Shown here piece by piece: positions 19,653 through 31,234 of a stretch of 64,000 nucleotides of DNA; within the stretch, counting starts at the first letter, position 1; each line of letters begins with the position of its first letter. The stretch is taken from contig NZ_JADBDS010000001.1 of assembly GCF_014873705.1 (NCBI RefSeq), positions 248,001 to 312,000 of the forward strand, in the 5' to 3' direction. The notes beneath the pieces were generated by a model. The model was not told the origin of the DNA and did not search any database. It saw only the letters and a program-made list of their open reading frames with translations. This DNA comes from Mycobacterium sp. OAS707 (GTDB taxonomy: Bacteria; Actinomycetota; Actinomycetes; Mycobacteriales; Mycobacteriaceae). A program made the translations under genes and the position numbers.

Positions 19653-20860
19653 GATTCCAGTACCTCCAGGCCGGGCAGTGTTTTGCCCTCAAGGTATTCC
19701 AGCGAGGCCCCGCCTCCGGTGGAAATGTGGGAGAAGCCGTCTTCTGGCAGGCCGAGTTGACGCACCGCGGCGGCCGAGTCACCGCCGCCGACCACGCTGA
19801 ACGCGCCCTTGTCGGTTGCCGCGATGATCGCCTCTGCGACGCCCTTGGTGCCCGCCGCGAATGCGGGGAATTCGAAGACGCCCATCGGGCCGTTCCAGAA
19901 CACCGTCTTGGCGTTGGACAGCAGCGCGGTGAACCGTTCGACCGAGCCCGGCCCGATGTCCAGACCCATTTTGTCCTGCGGAATGCGGTCAGCCGCAACG
20001 ATTTCCGATGGCGAATCGGCTTTGAACTCGTCGGCCGCGACGATGTCGACGGGCACGTGGATCACGTCACCGTAGTCCTCGAGCAGCTTGCGGCAAGTCT
20101 CGATCATCCCCTCTTCGAGCAGCGACTTGCCCACCGAAACACCTTGTGAGGCAAGGAAGGTGAAGCACATGCCGCCACCGATGACGATGCTGTCGGCCTT
20201 GGTCGCCAGATTCTCGATGACAGCCAACTTGTCCGACACCTTCGAACCGCCGAGCACCACCGCGTACGGCCGCTCGGTCGAGCTGGTCAGCTGCTGCAGG
20301 ACCTTCACCTCAGCGGCCACCAACGTGCCCGCATAGTGCGGCAACAGCGTCGCCACGTCATAGACCGAGGCCTGCTTACGATGCACCACCCCGAAGCCGT
20401 CGGACACGAAAGCGCCGTCATCGCCGACCAATTCGACCAGCGCCTTGGCCAGTGCCAGCCGCTCGCCATCGTCCTTACTCGTTTCGCGAGCGTCGAAGCG
20501 AATGTTCTCCAGCAGCAGGACGTCACCGTCGGTGAGCCCTTCGGCACGCGCAAGAGCATCAGTGCCGACCACGTCGGTAGCCAGCTGAACGTGACGGCCG
20601 AGCTTCTCCCCCAACGCCTTTGCCACCGGCGCGAGCGAGAACTGCGGGTCGGGGCCGCCCTTCGGCCGACCCAGGTGCGCGGTGACGATGACCTTGGCGC
20701 CTGCATCGGACAACGCCTGCAGCGTGGGCACCGACGCGATGATGCGCCCGGGGTCGGTGATGTTCCCGTCGTCGAGCGGGACGTTCAGGTCGGAGCGCAC
20801 GAGGACGCCCCGGCCCGAAACGCCTTCTGCGAGTAAGTCTTCGAGTGTCTTGATAGCCAC
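19649..20860 (-). CDS. pgk: Phosphoglycerate kinase
   Basis: Transfers phosphate from 1,3-bisphosphoglycerate to ADP, an ATP-forming step of glycolysis. The protein has 403 residues. The N-terminal substrate motif is [15 protein letters not shown], with the HLGRPKG basic patch and the C-terminal nucleotide region [12 protein letters not shown] plus [11 protein letters not shown]. The frame is open to 20899, inside gap, but GTG 20860 gives the family start ([10 protein letters not shown]) and lies 4 bases after the gap stop. No clear Shine-Dalgarno, so translational coupling to gap is likely. Confidence 0.97.
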   Translation of the reverse strand: MAIKTLEDLLAEGVSGRGVLVRSDLNVPLDDGNITDPGRIIASVPTLQALSDAGAKVIVTAHLGRPKGGPDPQFSLAPVAKALGEKLGRHVQLATDVVGTDALARAEGLTDGDVLLLENIRFDARETSKDDGERLALAKALVELVGDDGAFVSDGFGVVHRKQASVYDVATLLPHYAGTLVAAEVKVLQQLTSSTERPYAVVLGGSKVSDKLAVIENLATKADSIVIGGGMCFTFLASQGVSVGKSLLEEGMIETCRKLLEDYGDVIHVPVDIVAADEFKADSPSEIVAADRIPQDKMGLDIGPGSVERFTALLSNAKTVFWNGPMGVFEFPAFAAGTKGVAEAIIAATDKGAFSVVGGGDSAAAVRQLGLPEDGFSHISTGGGASLEYLEGKTLPGLEVLES

Positions 20861-20864
20861 TGGG

Positions 20865-22672
<1,808 letters not shown>

Positions 22673-22676
22673 GCGT

Positions 22677-25304
22677 TCACCGTAGTAGTTCGAGTTGCGC
22701 TCGCGCCTGGTCGATTTGGTCGTAGGCGTGGGCGACCACCGCAGCGGCGGTCATTGACTGGCCCACGTTGGCAAGCGTTTCGTAGACCTCATCGCCGAGC
22801 GCATCCCTCAGTTGAGCGATCGCGCTCTCCAGGTCCGGAACGGCCCCTACAGCGAGAGGGCTGTACGCGAATCCTGCGATCGTCGCCGCCGGTTCGAAAC
22901 GCCTGAGCCGGATTAGAAATCCTGCGAGCACAGCCAGCGGGCTGCGTAGACTCGCGACGTTTCCGGAGTCGTGATAGTTGCGAATGACTAGAGTCAGATG
23001 ATCGATCGCCTGCACATTGACGGCTTCCTGTGCCTCGAGGCGGGCCAGGTTCAGCGCAAGGATTGATTCGTTGAAGTGATTGCCGCTGGATTGAGCCAGT
23101 GCCAGCCCTTCGCGACACGCCTGCATCGCATGCGCATTATCACCAGTGGTGAGAAAGAAGGCGGAGGCGGCGACCGCGAACGTACGCATGTACGGATTGC
23201 CTGTCGCTATCCCTGCTTCGATCAGTCCTTCGGCGTCGTCAACGGCCTCATCTATCGCGCCGGCAAAACTGAGCGCGAAGACCCGGCAAGCACGTATGTA
23301 GACGTGGTTGTCACCTCGGCGTTCGAGCTGAGCGCGGCATAGTTCCGCCCATCGCTCTGGCTGCCCGACGACTGCATACGCCGCTCCGACCCAGCCTTCC
23401 ATCGCGTACGGCGGCGTACGCAGTGCGCTGCCCATGACGGTTTGAGCGGTGTCGGCATAGCCGAGCGCGTCATCAACCCGGCCAGCCATCCAACACAGCG
23501 ACGCAATCACATACAAACTCGCGAGGCGGGGGTGTCCAGTCGCGCGGGCGGGCTCGATCAGCTCTTCTGCCCAGGAAACCGGCTCGTAGTTCTCAACGCC
23601 GAAGCCGAGAAGGCCGACGAAGGTCACGATGGAAGCGGCGACCTCGAGGTCGCCGTGATCGGCCGCCCAACGAAACGCTATGCGCAGGTTGGCGAGTTCG
23701 GTGCCGAACCAGTCATAAGCCTCGCGCTGGCGCGCGCTGTCCCACAACGCCATGATTTCGGTTTCGCGGCCGGCGAAATGCTCGGCGTGCGCCGAGCTTG
23801 CCTCTGCTGCCGCCCCGCGCGCGACCAACTTCTCCTCGGCGAACTGGCGGATGGTCTCCAACATCGAAAAGCGGGTTCGCCCTGTCGACCGATGCGCGAC
23901 GACCAACGATTTTCGCACCAGCGCGTCGAGCAAGTCAAGGACTACAAACTCGTCGATGTTGTCGAATCCCGCTACAGCACAGGCGCTTTGAACATCAAAA
24001 CTACCCGCGAATACCGAACAACGTTCCAGCAGCGATCTTTCCGAGCCATCGAGCAGGTCATACGACCAGGACACCGCCTGGCGCAGCGTCTGGTGGCGTG
24101 CGAGTCCGCGTCGCGACCGGACGAGTAGCTTGAATCGGTGATCGAGGCGGTCGCGCATCTCTGTCGCGGTCATCGATTCCATCCGCGAGGCGGCAAGCTC
24201 GATAGCCAACGGAATACCGTCGAGTCGGCGACACACCTCCTCGACCGCCCCTGATTCGTCAGCCGACAATGCCCGCGCAGCCCGTTCCGTGAACAACTCA
24301 ATGGCCGCAACGACTTCCAGTGATGGAACTCGCCACAACCGTTCGTCGGCGAGTCCCAACCCCTCACGGCTTGTGGACAGGATCTTCACCGTGGCCGAGC
24401 GCGCGAGGACCAGATCGATCAGATCCGCTGCGGAGTCGACGACGTGCTCGCAGTTGTCGAAGACCAGGAGGCGGACCCTGCCCTCCAAAGTGGCAGCGAT
24501 CGACTCACTCATCGTCATGCCGGGCTGCTGTGTGATGCCCAGCACCGCGGCCACGGCGTCGGGTACGGCCGCAGGATCAGTGACCGAAGCCAGTTCGAAA
24601 ACCCAGACGCCGTCCGGAAATTCGTCGGCCAGCACGGTGGCAATCTCAAGCGCCAATCGAGTCTTACCGACACCACCCACACCCGCCAACGTGACAAGCC
24701 GGTGCGACCGCATCGCCGCTGCGACGAGGTCGACTTCGTCGTCGCGACCGATGAGCCGGCTGGCTGCCGGCCGCAGATTGCCAAGACTGGAATCGATCGT
24801 CCGTAATGGCGGAAAATCCGTCGGCAAGCCAGAGGCGTGCAATTGAAACACTGTGATCGGGTTCGGTAGATCTCGCAGCCGACGAGGTCCGAGGCTGACC
24901 AGCTCAGCGTCGCTGAGCAGGCTTGCCGTTGAGTCTGCGACCAGTACCTGGCCGCCGTGGCCCGCGGCCATCACCCGCGCAGCGCGGTTGAGCACCGTGC
25001 CGAAGTAATCGTTGTCGCGCAGTTCGGCCTCACCCGTCGCGATGCCCATCCGCACCGGCAACTGCAACTCGCGCTGCGCATCGATTGCCGCGTCCACGGC
25101 CGCCTTCGGTGATGCGAAAGCCGCGACCACGCCATCGCCGGTATGACTGAACAGGTAGCCGTCGTGCGCCTCGATCGCGGTGCGCAGCACCTTGTCATGG
25201 GCAAGTAGTGCGACCCGCATCGCATCCGCGTCTGCTTCCCACCGACGGGTCGAGCCCTCGATATCGGTGAACAGAAACGTCACAACCCCCGACGGCCGCT
25301 TCAT
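22677..25304 (-). CDS. Class III nucleotide cyclase-STAND ATPase, paralog C
   Basis: Third-transcribed of three tandem paralogs, 875 residues. Residues 1-150 are a class III cyclase catalytic domain: metal Asp14 (FTDIEGST) and Asp57 (HTGDGVV), adenine-site Asp99 (NDYFGTVLN), transition-state Asn106 and Arg110; the usual Lys four residues before the second metal Asp is Ser53. Residues about 185-450 are an NB-ARC/AfsR-like ATPase with P-loop GVGGVGKTR (Lys214), Walker B LLVFDNCEH (Asp283), ILSTSREG and a GxP motif GIPLAIELAASRM. The rest is helical repeat (TPR-like). No LuxR HTH is visible; it ends AYDQIDQARAQLELLR. The ATG overlaps the previous paralog's stop by 4 bases. Likely a ligand- or partner-gated cyclase; output unknown. 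Confidence 0.85.
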   Translation of the reverse strand: MKRPSGVVTFLFTDIEGSTRRWEADADAMRVALLAHDKVLRTAIEAHDGYLFSHTGDGVVAAFASPKAAVDAAIDAQRELQLPVRMGIATGEAELRDNDYFGTVLNRAARVMAAGHGGQVLVADSTASLLSDAELVSLGPRRLRDLPNPITVFQLHASGLPTDFPPLRTIDSSLGNLRPAASRLIGRDDEVDLVAAAMRSHRLVTLAGVGGVGKTRLALEIATVLADEFPDGVWVFELASVTDPAAVPDAVAAVLGITQQPGMTMSESIAATLEGRVRLLVFDNCEHVVDSAADLIDLVLARSATVKILSTSREGLGLADERLWRVPSLEVVAAIELFTERAARALSADESGAVEEVCRRLDGIPLAIELAASRMESMTATEMRDRLDHRFKLLVRSRRGLARHQTLRQAVSWSYDLLDGSERSLLERCSVFAGSFDVQSACAVAGFDNIDEFVVLDLLDALVRKSLVVAHRSTGRTRFSMLETIRQFAEEKLVARGAAAEASSAHAEHFAGRETEIMALWDSARQREAYDWFGTELANLRIAFRWAADHGDLEVAASIVTFVGLLGFGVENYEPVSWAEELIEPARATGHPRLASLYVIASLCWMAGRVDDALGYADTAQTVMGSALRTPPYAMEGWVGAAYAVVGQPERWAELCRAQLERRGDNHVYIRACRVFALSFAGAIDEAVDDAEGLIEAGIATGNPYMRTFAVAASAFFLTTGDNAHAMQACREGLALAQSSGNHFNESILALNLARLEAQEAVNVQAIDHLTLVIRNYHDSGNVASLRSPLAVLAGFLIRLRRFEPAATIAGFAYSPLAVGAVPDLESAIAQLRDALGDEVYETLANVGQSMTAAAVVAHAYDQIDQARAQLELLR

Positions 25305-27958
25305 TGCGATCGTTCGAGTTCTACTCGCGCCTGGTCGATTTGGTCATAGGCGTAGGCCACCAACGTGGCGGCGGTCATCGCTGCCCCCTTTTCGCTGAGT
25401 TCGACGTATCTCTGGTCGCCGAGAACGTCCCGCAGATGCGCTATCGCGCTGCCGAGTTCAGGGAGCCATGCCCTGGCAAGGTGACCGGACGCAAAGCCCG
25501 CGATGACCGCCGCTCCTTCCCAATACTCGAGGCGCTCGAGGCACGCCGCGAGGCTGGCGAGCGGGACCCGCAGGGTAGAGGTGTTTCCGCAGTCGTGGTA
25601 GTTGCCGATCGACAGTTGGAGGTATTCGAGCGCCGACCTCGCGTCACCGTGTCGCGCCTCCAGCCGACCAAGGACGCTCGCCAGATGCGATTCGTTGTAG
25701 CGAATACCGCTGTCCTGAGCAATCGCAAGGCCCCGCCGCAGAGCGTCACGAGCACCGGCAGGATCGGCATCACACCACGCCATGCCGTACACCAACAGGG
25801 CGTAGGACTGTCCCCATGGGTTGATTATCTCTCCGGCAGAGTCGACAAGATCCTTGGCGACGGCCATCGCCTCGGCGGGAGACCCAGCTCTCATCAGGCC
25901 CAATGCGAGCCCCGAGCGCGTCAACCCGTACGGGTCATCGTCTCGGCGTGCGAGCATGCGACGGTATGCCTCGATCGAGTCCTCGGGCAGCCCGATGTTG
26001 TTGGACACGCCGGCCGACCAGCTCTCCAACCCGCGCGGCACCCCGTATCGGCCGCTGTCGACCAGCGCTTGTCCTTCGTCGCCGTACTGCACGGCCTGAT
26101 CGATGCGTCCCACCATCCAACAATGCGTGGCCAGCAGATACAGCGATGTGAGCCTGGGATGGTCGGCGGCACGGGCGGCCGGGATGAGTTCTTCGACCCA
26201 TGTCACGGGTTCGAAGTTCTCCGTCAGCACGCCGAACAAGGCCGCATACGTCGCGACCGGCGCCGCGGTGTCGAGATCATCGTGCTCGGCAGCCCATCGA
26301 AACGCAGTGCGCAGATTGGCCAACTCCGTGTTGAACCAGGCGTAGGCGTCACGCTGCCGCGGGCTGTTCCACAGCGCCAAAATGTCGTCTTCGCGCGCAG
26401 CGAAGTAGGACGCATGCGTTGCCCGGGCCGCATCCGCGTCGGCACCTTCCGCGAGCTGCTCCTCGGCGAATTGGCGCACCGTTTCCAACATCGAATATCG
26501 CGCCTTACCGGCGGACCGGCCTGCGACCACCAACGACTTGCGCACCAGCGCGTCGAGCAGATCGAGCGTGGCGAAGTCGTCATTGAGTCCGCCCACCGCA
26601 CGGGCACTTTCGACATCAAAGCCACCGGTGAACACCGAACACCGAGTCAACAATGTCTTTTCTTCGTCACTGAGCAAATCGTAGGACCACGCCACCGCGT
26701 GGCGCAGCGTCTGGTGACGTTCCAACCCTCGACGGGTCCCCACCAGCAACCGGAACCGATGGTCGAGGCGGTCCCTGACGTCGCTGGCGGTCATCGACGC
26801 CATTCGGGAGGCCGCAAGCTCGATCGCCAACGGTATTCCATCGAGGCGGCGACATATCTCAGTCACGGCGTTAGCGTCCTCGGAGTCGGCCACCGCGAAG
26901 TGCGAGGCGACGCTTACCGCACGGTCAACGAAAAGTCTTGCTGCAGCGGAGTTCAAGCCAGTCCGAACCTCGAGGGAGGGAACCAGCCACACGCGCTCGT
27001 CTTCGACACCCAGTCCTTCGCGACTGGTGGCGAGTATCCGAACCGATGAGGAACGGGCAAGGATTGTCTCGACCAGATCGCCGACCGTATCGCGGACATG
27101 TTCGCAGTTGTCGAAAATCAGCAGTCGCGTTCTGCCCTCGAGTGCCGCAGCCACCGAATCGGAGACAGTCTTGCCGGGCTGCTGGGTAATTCCCAGCACC
27201 GCCGCAGCGGCATCCGGCACCGCGTCGGGATCGGCTATTGCGGCCAACTCGAAAACCCATGTTCCGTCCGGAAACTCGGCTGCTAACCGGGCGCCCACTT
27301 CCAGTGCCAGACGGGTCTTGCCGACTCCGCCGGATCCCGTCAACGTGACCAGTCGATGTGCCCGCACCGCGGTTTCCACTTCGGCAATCGCGGAGTCACG
27401 GCCGATGAAACTTGTCGCCGGTCGTCGCAGATTGCCAGGGGTGGTTTCGGCGGTCCGCAACGGCGGGAAGTCTTCACGTAGTCCCGGCGCGCGCAACTGA
27501 AAGATGTTGACGGGGCTAGGAACGTCGCGTAACCGCCGCTGACCGAGATCGACGAGGTCGAGTCCGCTCAGCAGTCCCGCCGTTGACTCCGCCACCAACA
27601 CCTGGCCGCCGTGCCCGGCCGCCATCACCCGCGCAGCGCGATTGAGCACCGTGCCGAAGTAGTCACCGTCACGCAATTCTGCTTCACCGGTTGCAATGCC
27701 CATCCGCACCGGCAACTCCAGCGCGCGCTGCGCATCGATCGCCGCGTCAACAGCCGCTCTCGGCGACGCGAACGCAGCGACCACACCATCGCCGGTGTGG
27801 CTGAACAAGAAACCCTCGTGCGCCTCGATTGCCGTGCGCAGCACCTTGTCATGGGCCAGCAGCGCCGCCCGCATCGACGCCGCGTCTGCCTCCCACCGAC
27901 GGGTCGAACCCTCAATATCGGTGAACAAAAACGTCACAACCCCCGAAGGCGGCCTCAT
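25301..27958 (-). CDS. Class III nucleotide cyclase-STAND ATPase, paralog B
   Basis: Middle paralog, 885 residues, same order of domains. Cyclase residues: Asp14, Asp57, Asp99, Asn106 and Arg110 kept, Ser53 in place of Lys. The NB-ARC region has GSGGVGKTR near 210-218, Walker B LLIFDNCEH and GIPLAIELAASRM; it carries a short insertion after the sensor (EVRTGLNSAAARLFVDRAVSVASHF) compared with its sisters. The C-terminal helical repeats diverge most between paralogs. The first 116 codons are nearly identical in DNA to paralog A. It ends AYDQIDQARVELERSQ, with no DNA-binding domain. Overlaps both neighbours by 4 bases, so the three proteins should be made together and may hetero-assemble; that is inferred, since class III cyclases work as dimers. 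Confidence 0.85.
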   Translation of the reverse strand: MRPPSGVVTFLFTDIEGSTRRWEADAASMRAALLAHDKVLRTAIEAHEGFLFSHTGDGVVAAFASPRAAVDAAIDAQRALELPVRMGIATGEAELRDGDYFGTVLNRAARVMAAGHGGQVLVAESTAGLLSGLDLVDLGQRRLRDVPSPVNIFQLRAPGLREDFPPLRTAETTPGNLRRPATSFIGRDSAIAEVETAVRAHRLVTLTGSGGVGKTRLALEVGARLAAEFPDGTWVFELAAIADPDAVPDAAAAVLGITQQPGKTVSDSVAAALEGRTRLLIFDNCEHVRDTVGDLVETILARSSSVRILATSREGLGVEDERVWLVPSLEVRTGLNSAAARLFVDRAVSVASHFAVADSEDANAVTEICRRLDGIPLAIELAASRMASMTASDVRDRLDHRFRLLVGTRRGLERHQTLRHAVAWSYDLLSDEEKTLLTRCSVFTGGFDVESARAVGGLNDDFATLDLLDALVRKSLVVAGRSAGKARYSMLETVRQFAEEQLAEGADADAARATHASYFAAREDDILALWNSPRQRDAYAWFNTELANLRTAFRWAAEHDDLDTAAPVATYAALFGVLTENFEPVTWVEELIPAARAADHPRLTSLYLLATHCWMVGRIDQAVQYGDEGQALVDSGRYGVPRGLESWSAGVSNNIGLPEDSIEAYRRMLARRDDDPYGLTRSGLALGLMRAGSPAEAMAVAKDLVDSAGEIINPWGQSYALLVYGMAWCDADPAGARDALRRGLAIAQDSGIRYNESHLASVLGRLEARHGDARSALEYLQLSIGNYHDCGNTSTLRVPLASLAACLERLEYWEGAAVIAGFASGHLARAWLPELGSAIAHLRDVLGDQRYVELSEKGAAMTAATLVAYAYDQIDQARVELERSQ
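27609..27953. repeat. 345-base near-identical tract, copy in paralog B
   Basis: This tract matches 30236-30580 with only 3 mismatches in 345 bases (two close together near 27755, one at 27914), all synonymous. It spans codons 2 to about 116 of the cyclase domain. Outside it, the same two genes drop sharply to clearly diverged sequence, which points to gene conversion rather than uniform recent duplication. Confidence 0.9.
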
Positions 27959-30591
27959 GGCGACCGCTCGAGTTGCGCTCGGGCGCGGTCGATTTGGTCG
28001 TATGCGAAGGCGACCAAATCGGCGATGGTCATCGCCGCACCTTCATCGGCGAGCGACTCGTACGCGTCCTCGCCAAGTACACGGCGGAGGTGTGCGATCG
28101 CGGTATCGATTTTGGGAAACGAGGCGGCAGTAAGAGGACTGCGGGCGAAGCCGGCGATGGTCGCCGCTGCTTCGTAGTGTTCTAGCCGATTGAGCAAGAT
28201 CGCGAAGTTCGCCAACGGCGAACGGACAGTGGTGATGTTCCCCGAATCGTGCATATCGCGAATCGCCAAGCCGATGTGTTCGAGTGCGGAGAGGGGATCA
28301 CCGCGCTCGACGTCGAGTTGGGCCAGATTGGCTGTCAGGTGGGATTCGTTGAAGCGATTCCCACTGTCGTGGGCTATACCGAGGCCGCGGTTCATCGCCT
28401 TCAATGCGCGGTCGGGGTCCGCACTGCGCCAGGCGAAGCCGTCAGCCATGAGCGCGAGCGAGAGTGTGTAGGGGTTGCGGGTGGTCTCGGCGAGGTCGAC
28501 CAGACCGGCCGCGGCAGCAATTGCTTCCTCTTCGCGACCCGCGATCGTCAAGCTCATGGACAGCGTCGCTCTGATGTTGGCTTGCGCGTGCGTATCCAGC
28601 CCGCCTCCAAGTCGCGCACGGAGCCACTCGACCGCCCGATCAGGCTGACCGACGGCCAGATAGGAGGTGGCCATCATGCCATCGAGGCCAAACGGTATCG
28701 CGGCAGGACCGTTGCACAGCGCCGCCTGTCCGACGTCGCAACACCGCACTGCCGCCTCGGCGGGACCTACGAACCAGCCCAGCGCTGCCATTGCGCACAG
28801 GAAGGCGAGCCGTGAGTGATCAGCAGCGCTCGCGCGCTCGATCAACTCCCCGGCCCACGGCACAGCCTCGTAGTTCTCAACGCAGTAGCCGAGGAACGCT
28901 GCGTAACACGCGATGGTGGCCGCATCATCGAGATCCTCGCGGTCGGCGGCCCAGCGAAACGCGGTGCGCAGATTGGCGAGTTCGACTGTGAACCAGTCAT
29001 ATGCTTCCCGCTGCCCTGGGCCATCCCACAAGGTCAGGATCTCGGCTTCCTTACCGGCGTAGTGGTGGGCATGCGCAGTACGCGCATCGTCGATCCCCCC
29101 ACCAGCCAAGAGTTGCTCCTCGGCGAACTGGCGGATCGTCTCCAGCATCGAATACCGGGTCCGTCCGGCAGACCGGTCGGCGACCAACAGCGATTTGCGC
29201 ACGAGTGCGTCGAGCAGATCCAGCACGGCATACTCGTCGGAATCCTCATAGCCGGCCACTGCGCAAGCACTTTGAAGACCGAATCCACCGGCGAACACCG
29301 AACACCGTTGCAGCAGAGCACGTTCGGCATCATCCAACAAGTCGTATGACCATGCCATGGCCTGACGTAGTGTTTGGTGGCGCTCCAATCCGCGCCGGGC
29401 TCCGACGAGCAGTTTGAATCGGTGATCGAGTCGATCGCGAACCTCGGTTGCCGTCATCGACTCCATCCGTGAGGCGGCCAGTTCGATCGCCAACGGAATG
29501 CCGTCGAGGCGTCGACAAACTTCTTCCACCGCCGTCGATTCGTCAGCGGAGAAGCTGTGGGCGCGTTCGACGAACAGCTCGGTGGCGGCGTTCACCTCGA
29601 GCGAAGGCACCCGTCGCAGTCGCTCATCCACGACACCCAGGCCCTCACGGCTGGTGGCCAGAATTCGCACCGTTGCCGACTGAGCAAGGATGGCCTCGAC
29701 AAGTTGTGCTGCGGCATCGACGACGTGTTCGCAGTTATCGATTACCAGCAGACGCACCCTTCCGTCCAAAGCGGCGGCCAGCGATTGGCTGACTGTCTTA
29801 CCGGGCTGCTGGGTGATGCCCAGCACCGAAGCCACTGCGGCGGGGACCGCCGCCGGATCCAAAACCGATGCCAGTTCGAAAACCCATACACCGTCGGGAA
29901 ATTCGTCGGACAGCACAGCGGCGACTTCGAGAGCCAACCTGGTCTTACCCACTCCGCCCACTCCGGTCAACGTGACCAAACGATGCAATCGCACCTCTGC
30001 CGCGATGTCATCGACCTCATCGCCGCGGCCGACCAGCCTGCCTACCGCCGGCCGCAGATTTCCCGGATTCGGATCGGTTGTCCGCACCGGCGGAAACTCC
30101 GACCGCAGTCCGGGGCCCTGCACCTGGTACAACGTGATTCGGCTCGGGACGTCGCGTAGCCGCCGCGGACCGAGGTTCATGAGCTCGACACCGCTGAGCA
30201 GACCCGCCGTCGAGTCTGCGATCAGAATCTGACCCCCGTGCCCGGCCGCCATCACCCGCGCAGCGCGATTGAGCACCGTGCCGAAGTAGTCACCGTCACG
30301 CAATTCTGCTTCACCGGTTGCAATGCCCATCCGCACCGGCAACTCCAGCGCGCGCTGCGCATCGATCGCCGCGTCAACAGCAGCCCTCGGCGACGCGAAC
30401 GCAGCGACCACACCATCGCCGGTGTGGCTGAACAAGAAACCCTCGTGCGCCTCGATTGCCGTGCGCAGCACCTTGTCATGGGCCAGCAGCGCCGCCCGCA
30501 TCGACGCCGCGTCTGCCTCCCACCGACGGGTCGAACCCTCGATATCGGTGAACAAAAACGTCACAACCCCCGAAGGCGGCGAAGCCACCAT
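27955..30591 (-). CDS. Class III nucleotide cyclase-STAND ATPase, paralog A
   Basis: First-transcribed paralog, 878 residues. It has two extra N-terminal residues, so cyclase positions are Asp16, Asp59, Asp101, Asn108 and Arg112, with Ser55 at the Lys position. The P-loop is GVGGVGKTR near 212-220, Walker B LLVIDNCEH, then ILATSREG and GIPLAIELAASRM. A helix-rich C-terminal half follows (AFRWAADREDLDDAATIACYA and later repeats), ending AYDQIDRARAQLERSP. Architecture matches the large mycobacterial cyclase-LuxR proteins except that the C-terminal LuxR helix-turn-helix is absent. Start ATG 30591 lies 40 bases after the stop of the dehydrogenase gene on the same strand, so a five-gene operon is likely. 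Confidence 0.85.
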   Translation of the reverse strand: MVASPPSGVVTFLFTDIEGSTRRWEADAASMRAALLAHDKVLRTAIEAHEGFLFSHTGDGVVAAFASPRAAVDAAIDAQRALELPVRMGIATGEAELRDGDYFGTVLNRAARVMAAGHGGQILIADSTAGLLSGVELMNLGPRRLRDVPSRITLYQVQGPGLRSEFPPVRTTDPNPGNLRPAVGRLVGRGDEVDDIAAEVRLHRLVTLTGVGGVGKTRLALEVAAVLSDEFPDGVWVFELASVLDPAAVPAAVASVLGITQQPGKTVSQSLAAALDGRVRLLVIDNCEHVVDAAAQLVEAILAQSATVRILATSREGLGVVDERLRRVPSLEVNAATELFVERAHSFSADESTAVEEVCRRLDGIPLAIELAASRMESMTATEVRDRLDHRFKLLVGARRGLERHQTLRQAMAWSYDLLDDAERALLQRCSVFAGGFGLQSACAVAGYEDSDEYAVLDLLDALVRKSLLVADRSAGRTRYSMLETIRQFAEEQLLAGGGIDDARTAHAHHYAGKEAEILTLWDGPGQREAYDWFTVELANLRTAFRWAADREDLDDAATIACYAAFLGYCVENYEAVPWAGELIERASAADHSRLAFLCAMAALGWFVGPAEAAVRCCDVGQAALCNGPAAIPFGLDGMMATSYLAVGQPDRAVEWLRARLGGGLDTHAQANIRATLSMSLTIAGREEEAIAAAAGLVDLAETTRNPYTLSLALMADGFAWRSADPDRALKAMNRGLGIAHDSGNRFNESHLTANLAQLDVERGDPLSALEHIGLAIRDMHDSGNITTVRSPLANFAILLNRLEHYEAAATIAGFARSPLTAASFPKIDTAIAHLRRVLGEDAYESLADEGAAMTIADLVAFAYDQIDRARAQLERSP
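30236..30580. repeat. 345-base near-identical tract, copy in paralog A
   Basis: Partner of 27609-27953, offset by 2,627 bases. It begins just inside codon 116 of the cyclase domain and ends at codon 4, so the shared block stops almost exactly at the gene start. The direct orientation could also allow unequal crossing-over that deletes or duplicates one paralog. Confidence 0.9.
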
Positions 30592-30631
30592 CCCCGCAGA
30601 ATGCCACAGAAGACGCAGTGTCAGGCGATGT

Positions 30632-31234
30632 TCAGCCGTAGGCGCGGATGATCTGACCGGTCATCTCGGTTTCGATGCAGTCGACGTAGTGCCCGACGAG
30701 GGTGTCCATCGGAATAGCGGACAACCCGGGAAACAGCGGAGCGTATTCGTCGACCGAATCGCTGACCATCGTCGGGCTGACGACATTGACACGGTAGCGG
30801 CCCTGCAACTCCAGTGCCGCGGACAGCACGAAGCTATGCAGCGCCCCACTCACGACACCGCCGCCGGTCACGCCCGTGGCGGGCTGGTCGGCGAACACAC
30901 CCGACGTCAACGTGAACGACCCTCCGGCGTTCACGTAGCGCTGACCGATCAGCACGAGATTGACTTGGCCGAAGAACTTCCCGCGCATGTTGTCGAGAAG
31001 TTGTTCTTCGGTGAGAGTAGCGAATTCGTCGAGCGCACCCGATGCCGCGATGCCGACAACTGCGTCCACTCCGGGCAGTTCCTGATACATCGCCTCGATC
31101 GACTCTGCAGAGGTGATGTCGACATGGATGTCGCCGGAAGTTCGCCCTGCCACCACGATTTCATGACGCTGCGCCAGCGCCGGCGCCAGCCGTCGGCCGA
31201 TGGTTCCGGAACCGCCGACGAGGACTATGCGCAT
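30632..31234 (-). CDS. Short-chain dehydrogenase/reductase
   Basis: A 200-residue NAD(P)-dependent oxidoreductase of the SDR type, on the short side. The nucleotide motif is VLVGGSGTIGRRL (TGxxxGxG-like, residues 4-16), with the AGRT basic residue suggesting NADPH, VDITS after strand 3 and GIAASGAL in the NNAG position. The catalytic Ser lies in FTLTSGVFA, but the usual Tyr-x-x-x-Lys is not seen (the region reads GVTGGGVVSGALHSFV), as in atypical SDRs. Start ATG 31234 follows AGGAGAGG. It leads the cyclase-STAND operon; its link to them is unknown. Confidence 0.8.
   Translation of the reverse strand: MRIVLVGGSGTIGRRLAPALAQRHEIVVAGRTSGDIHVDITSAESIEAMYQELPGVDAVVGIAASGALDEFATLTEEQLLDNMRGKFFGQVNLVLIGQRYVNAGGSFTLTSGVFADQPATGVTGGGVVSGALHSFVLSAALELQGRYRVNVVSPTMVSDSVDEYAPLFPGLSAIPMDTLVGHYVDCIETEMTGQIIRAYG

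Noticed and set aside
25304..27049. 581-codon plus-strand frame inside paralog B
   Set aside because: Antisense shadow of a gene with intact cyclase and ATPase motifs; a similar shadow appears in the sister paralogs because they are homologous.
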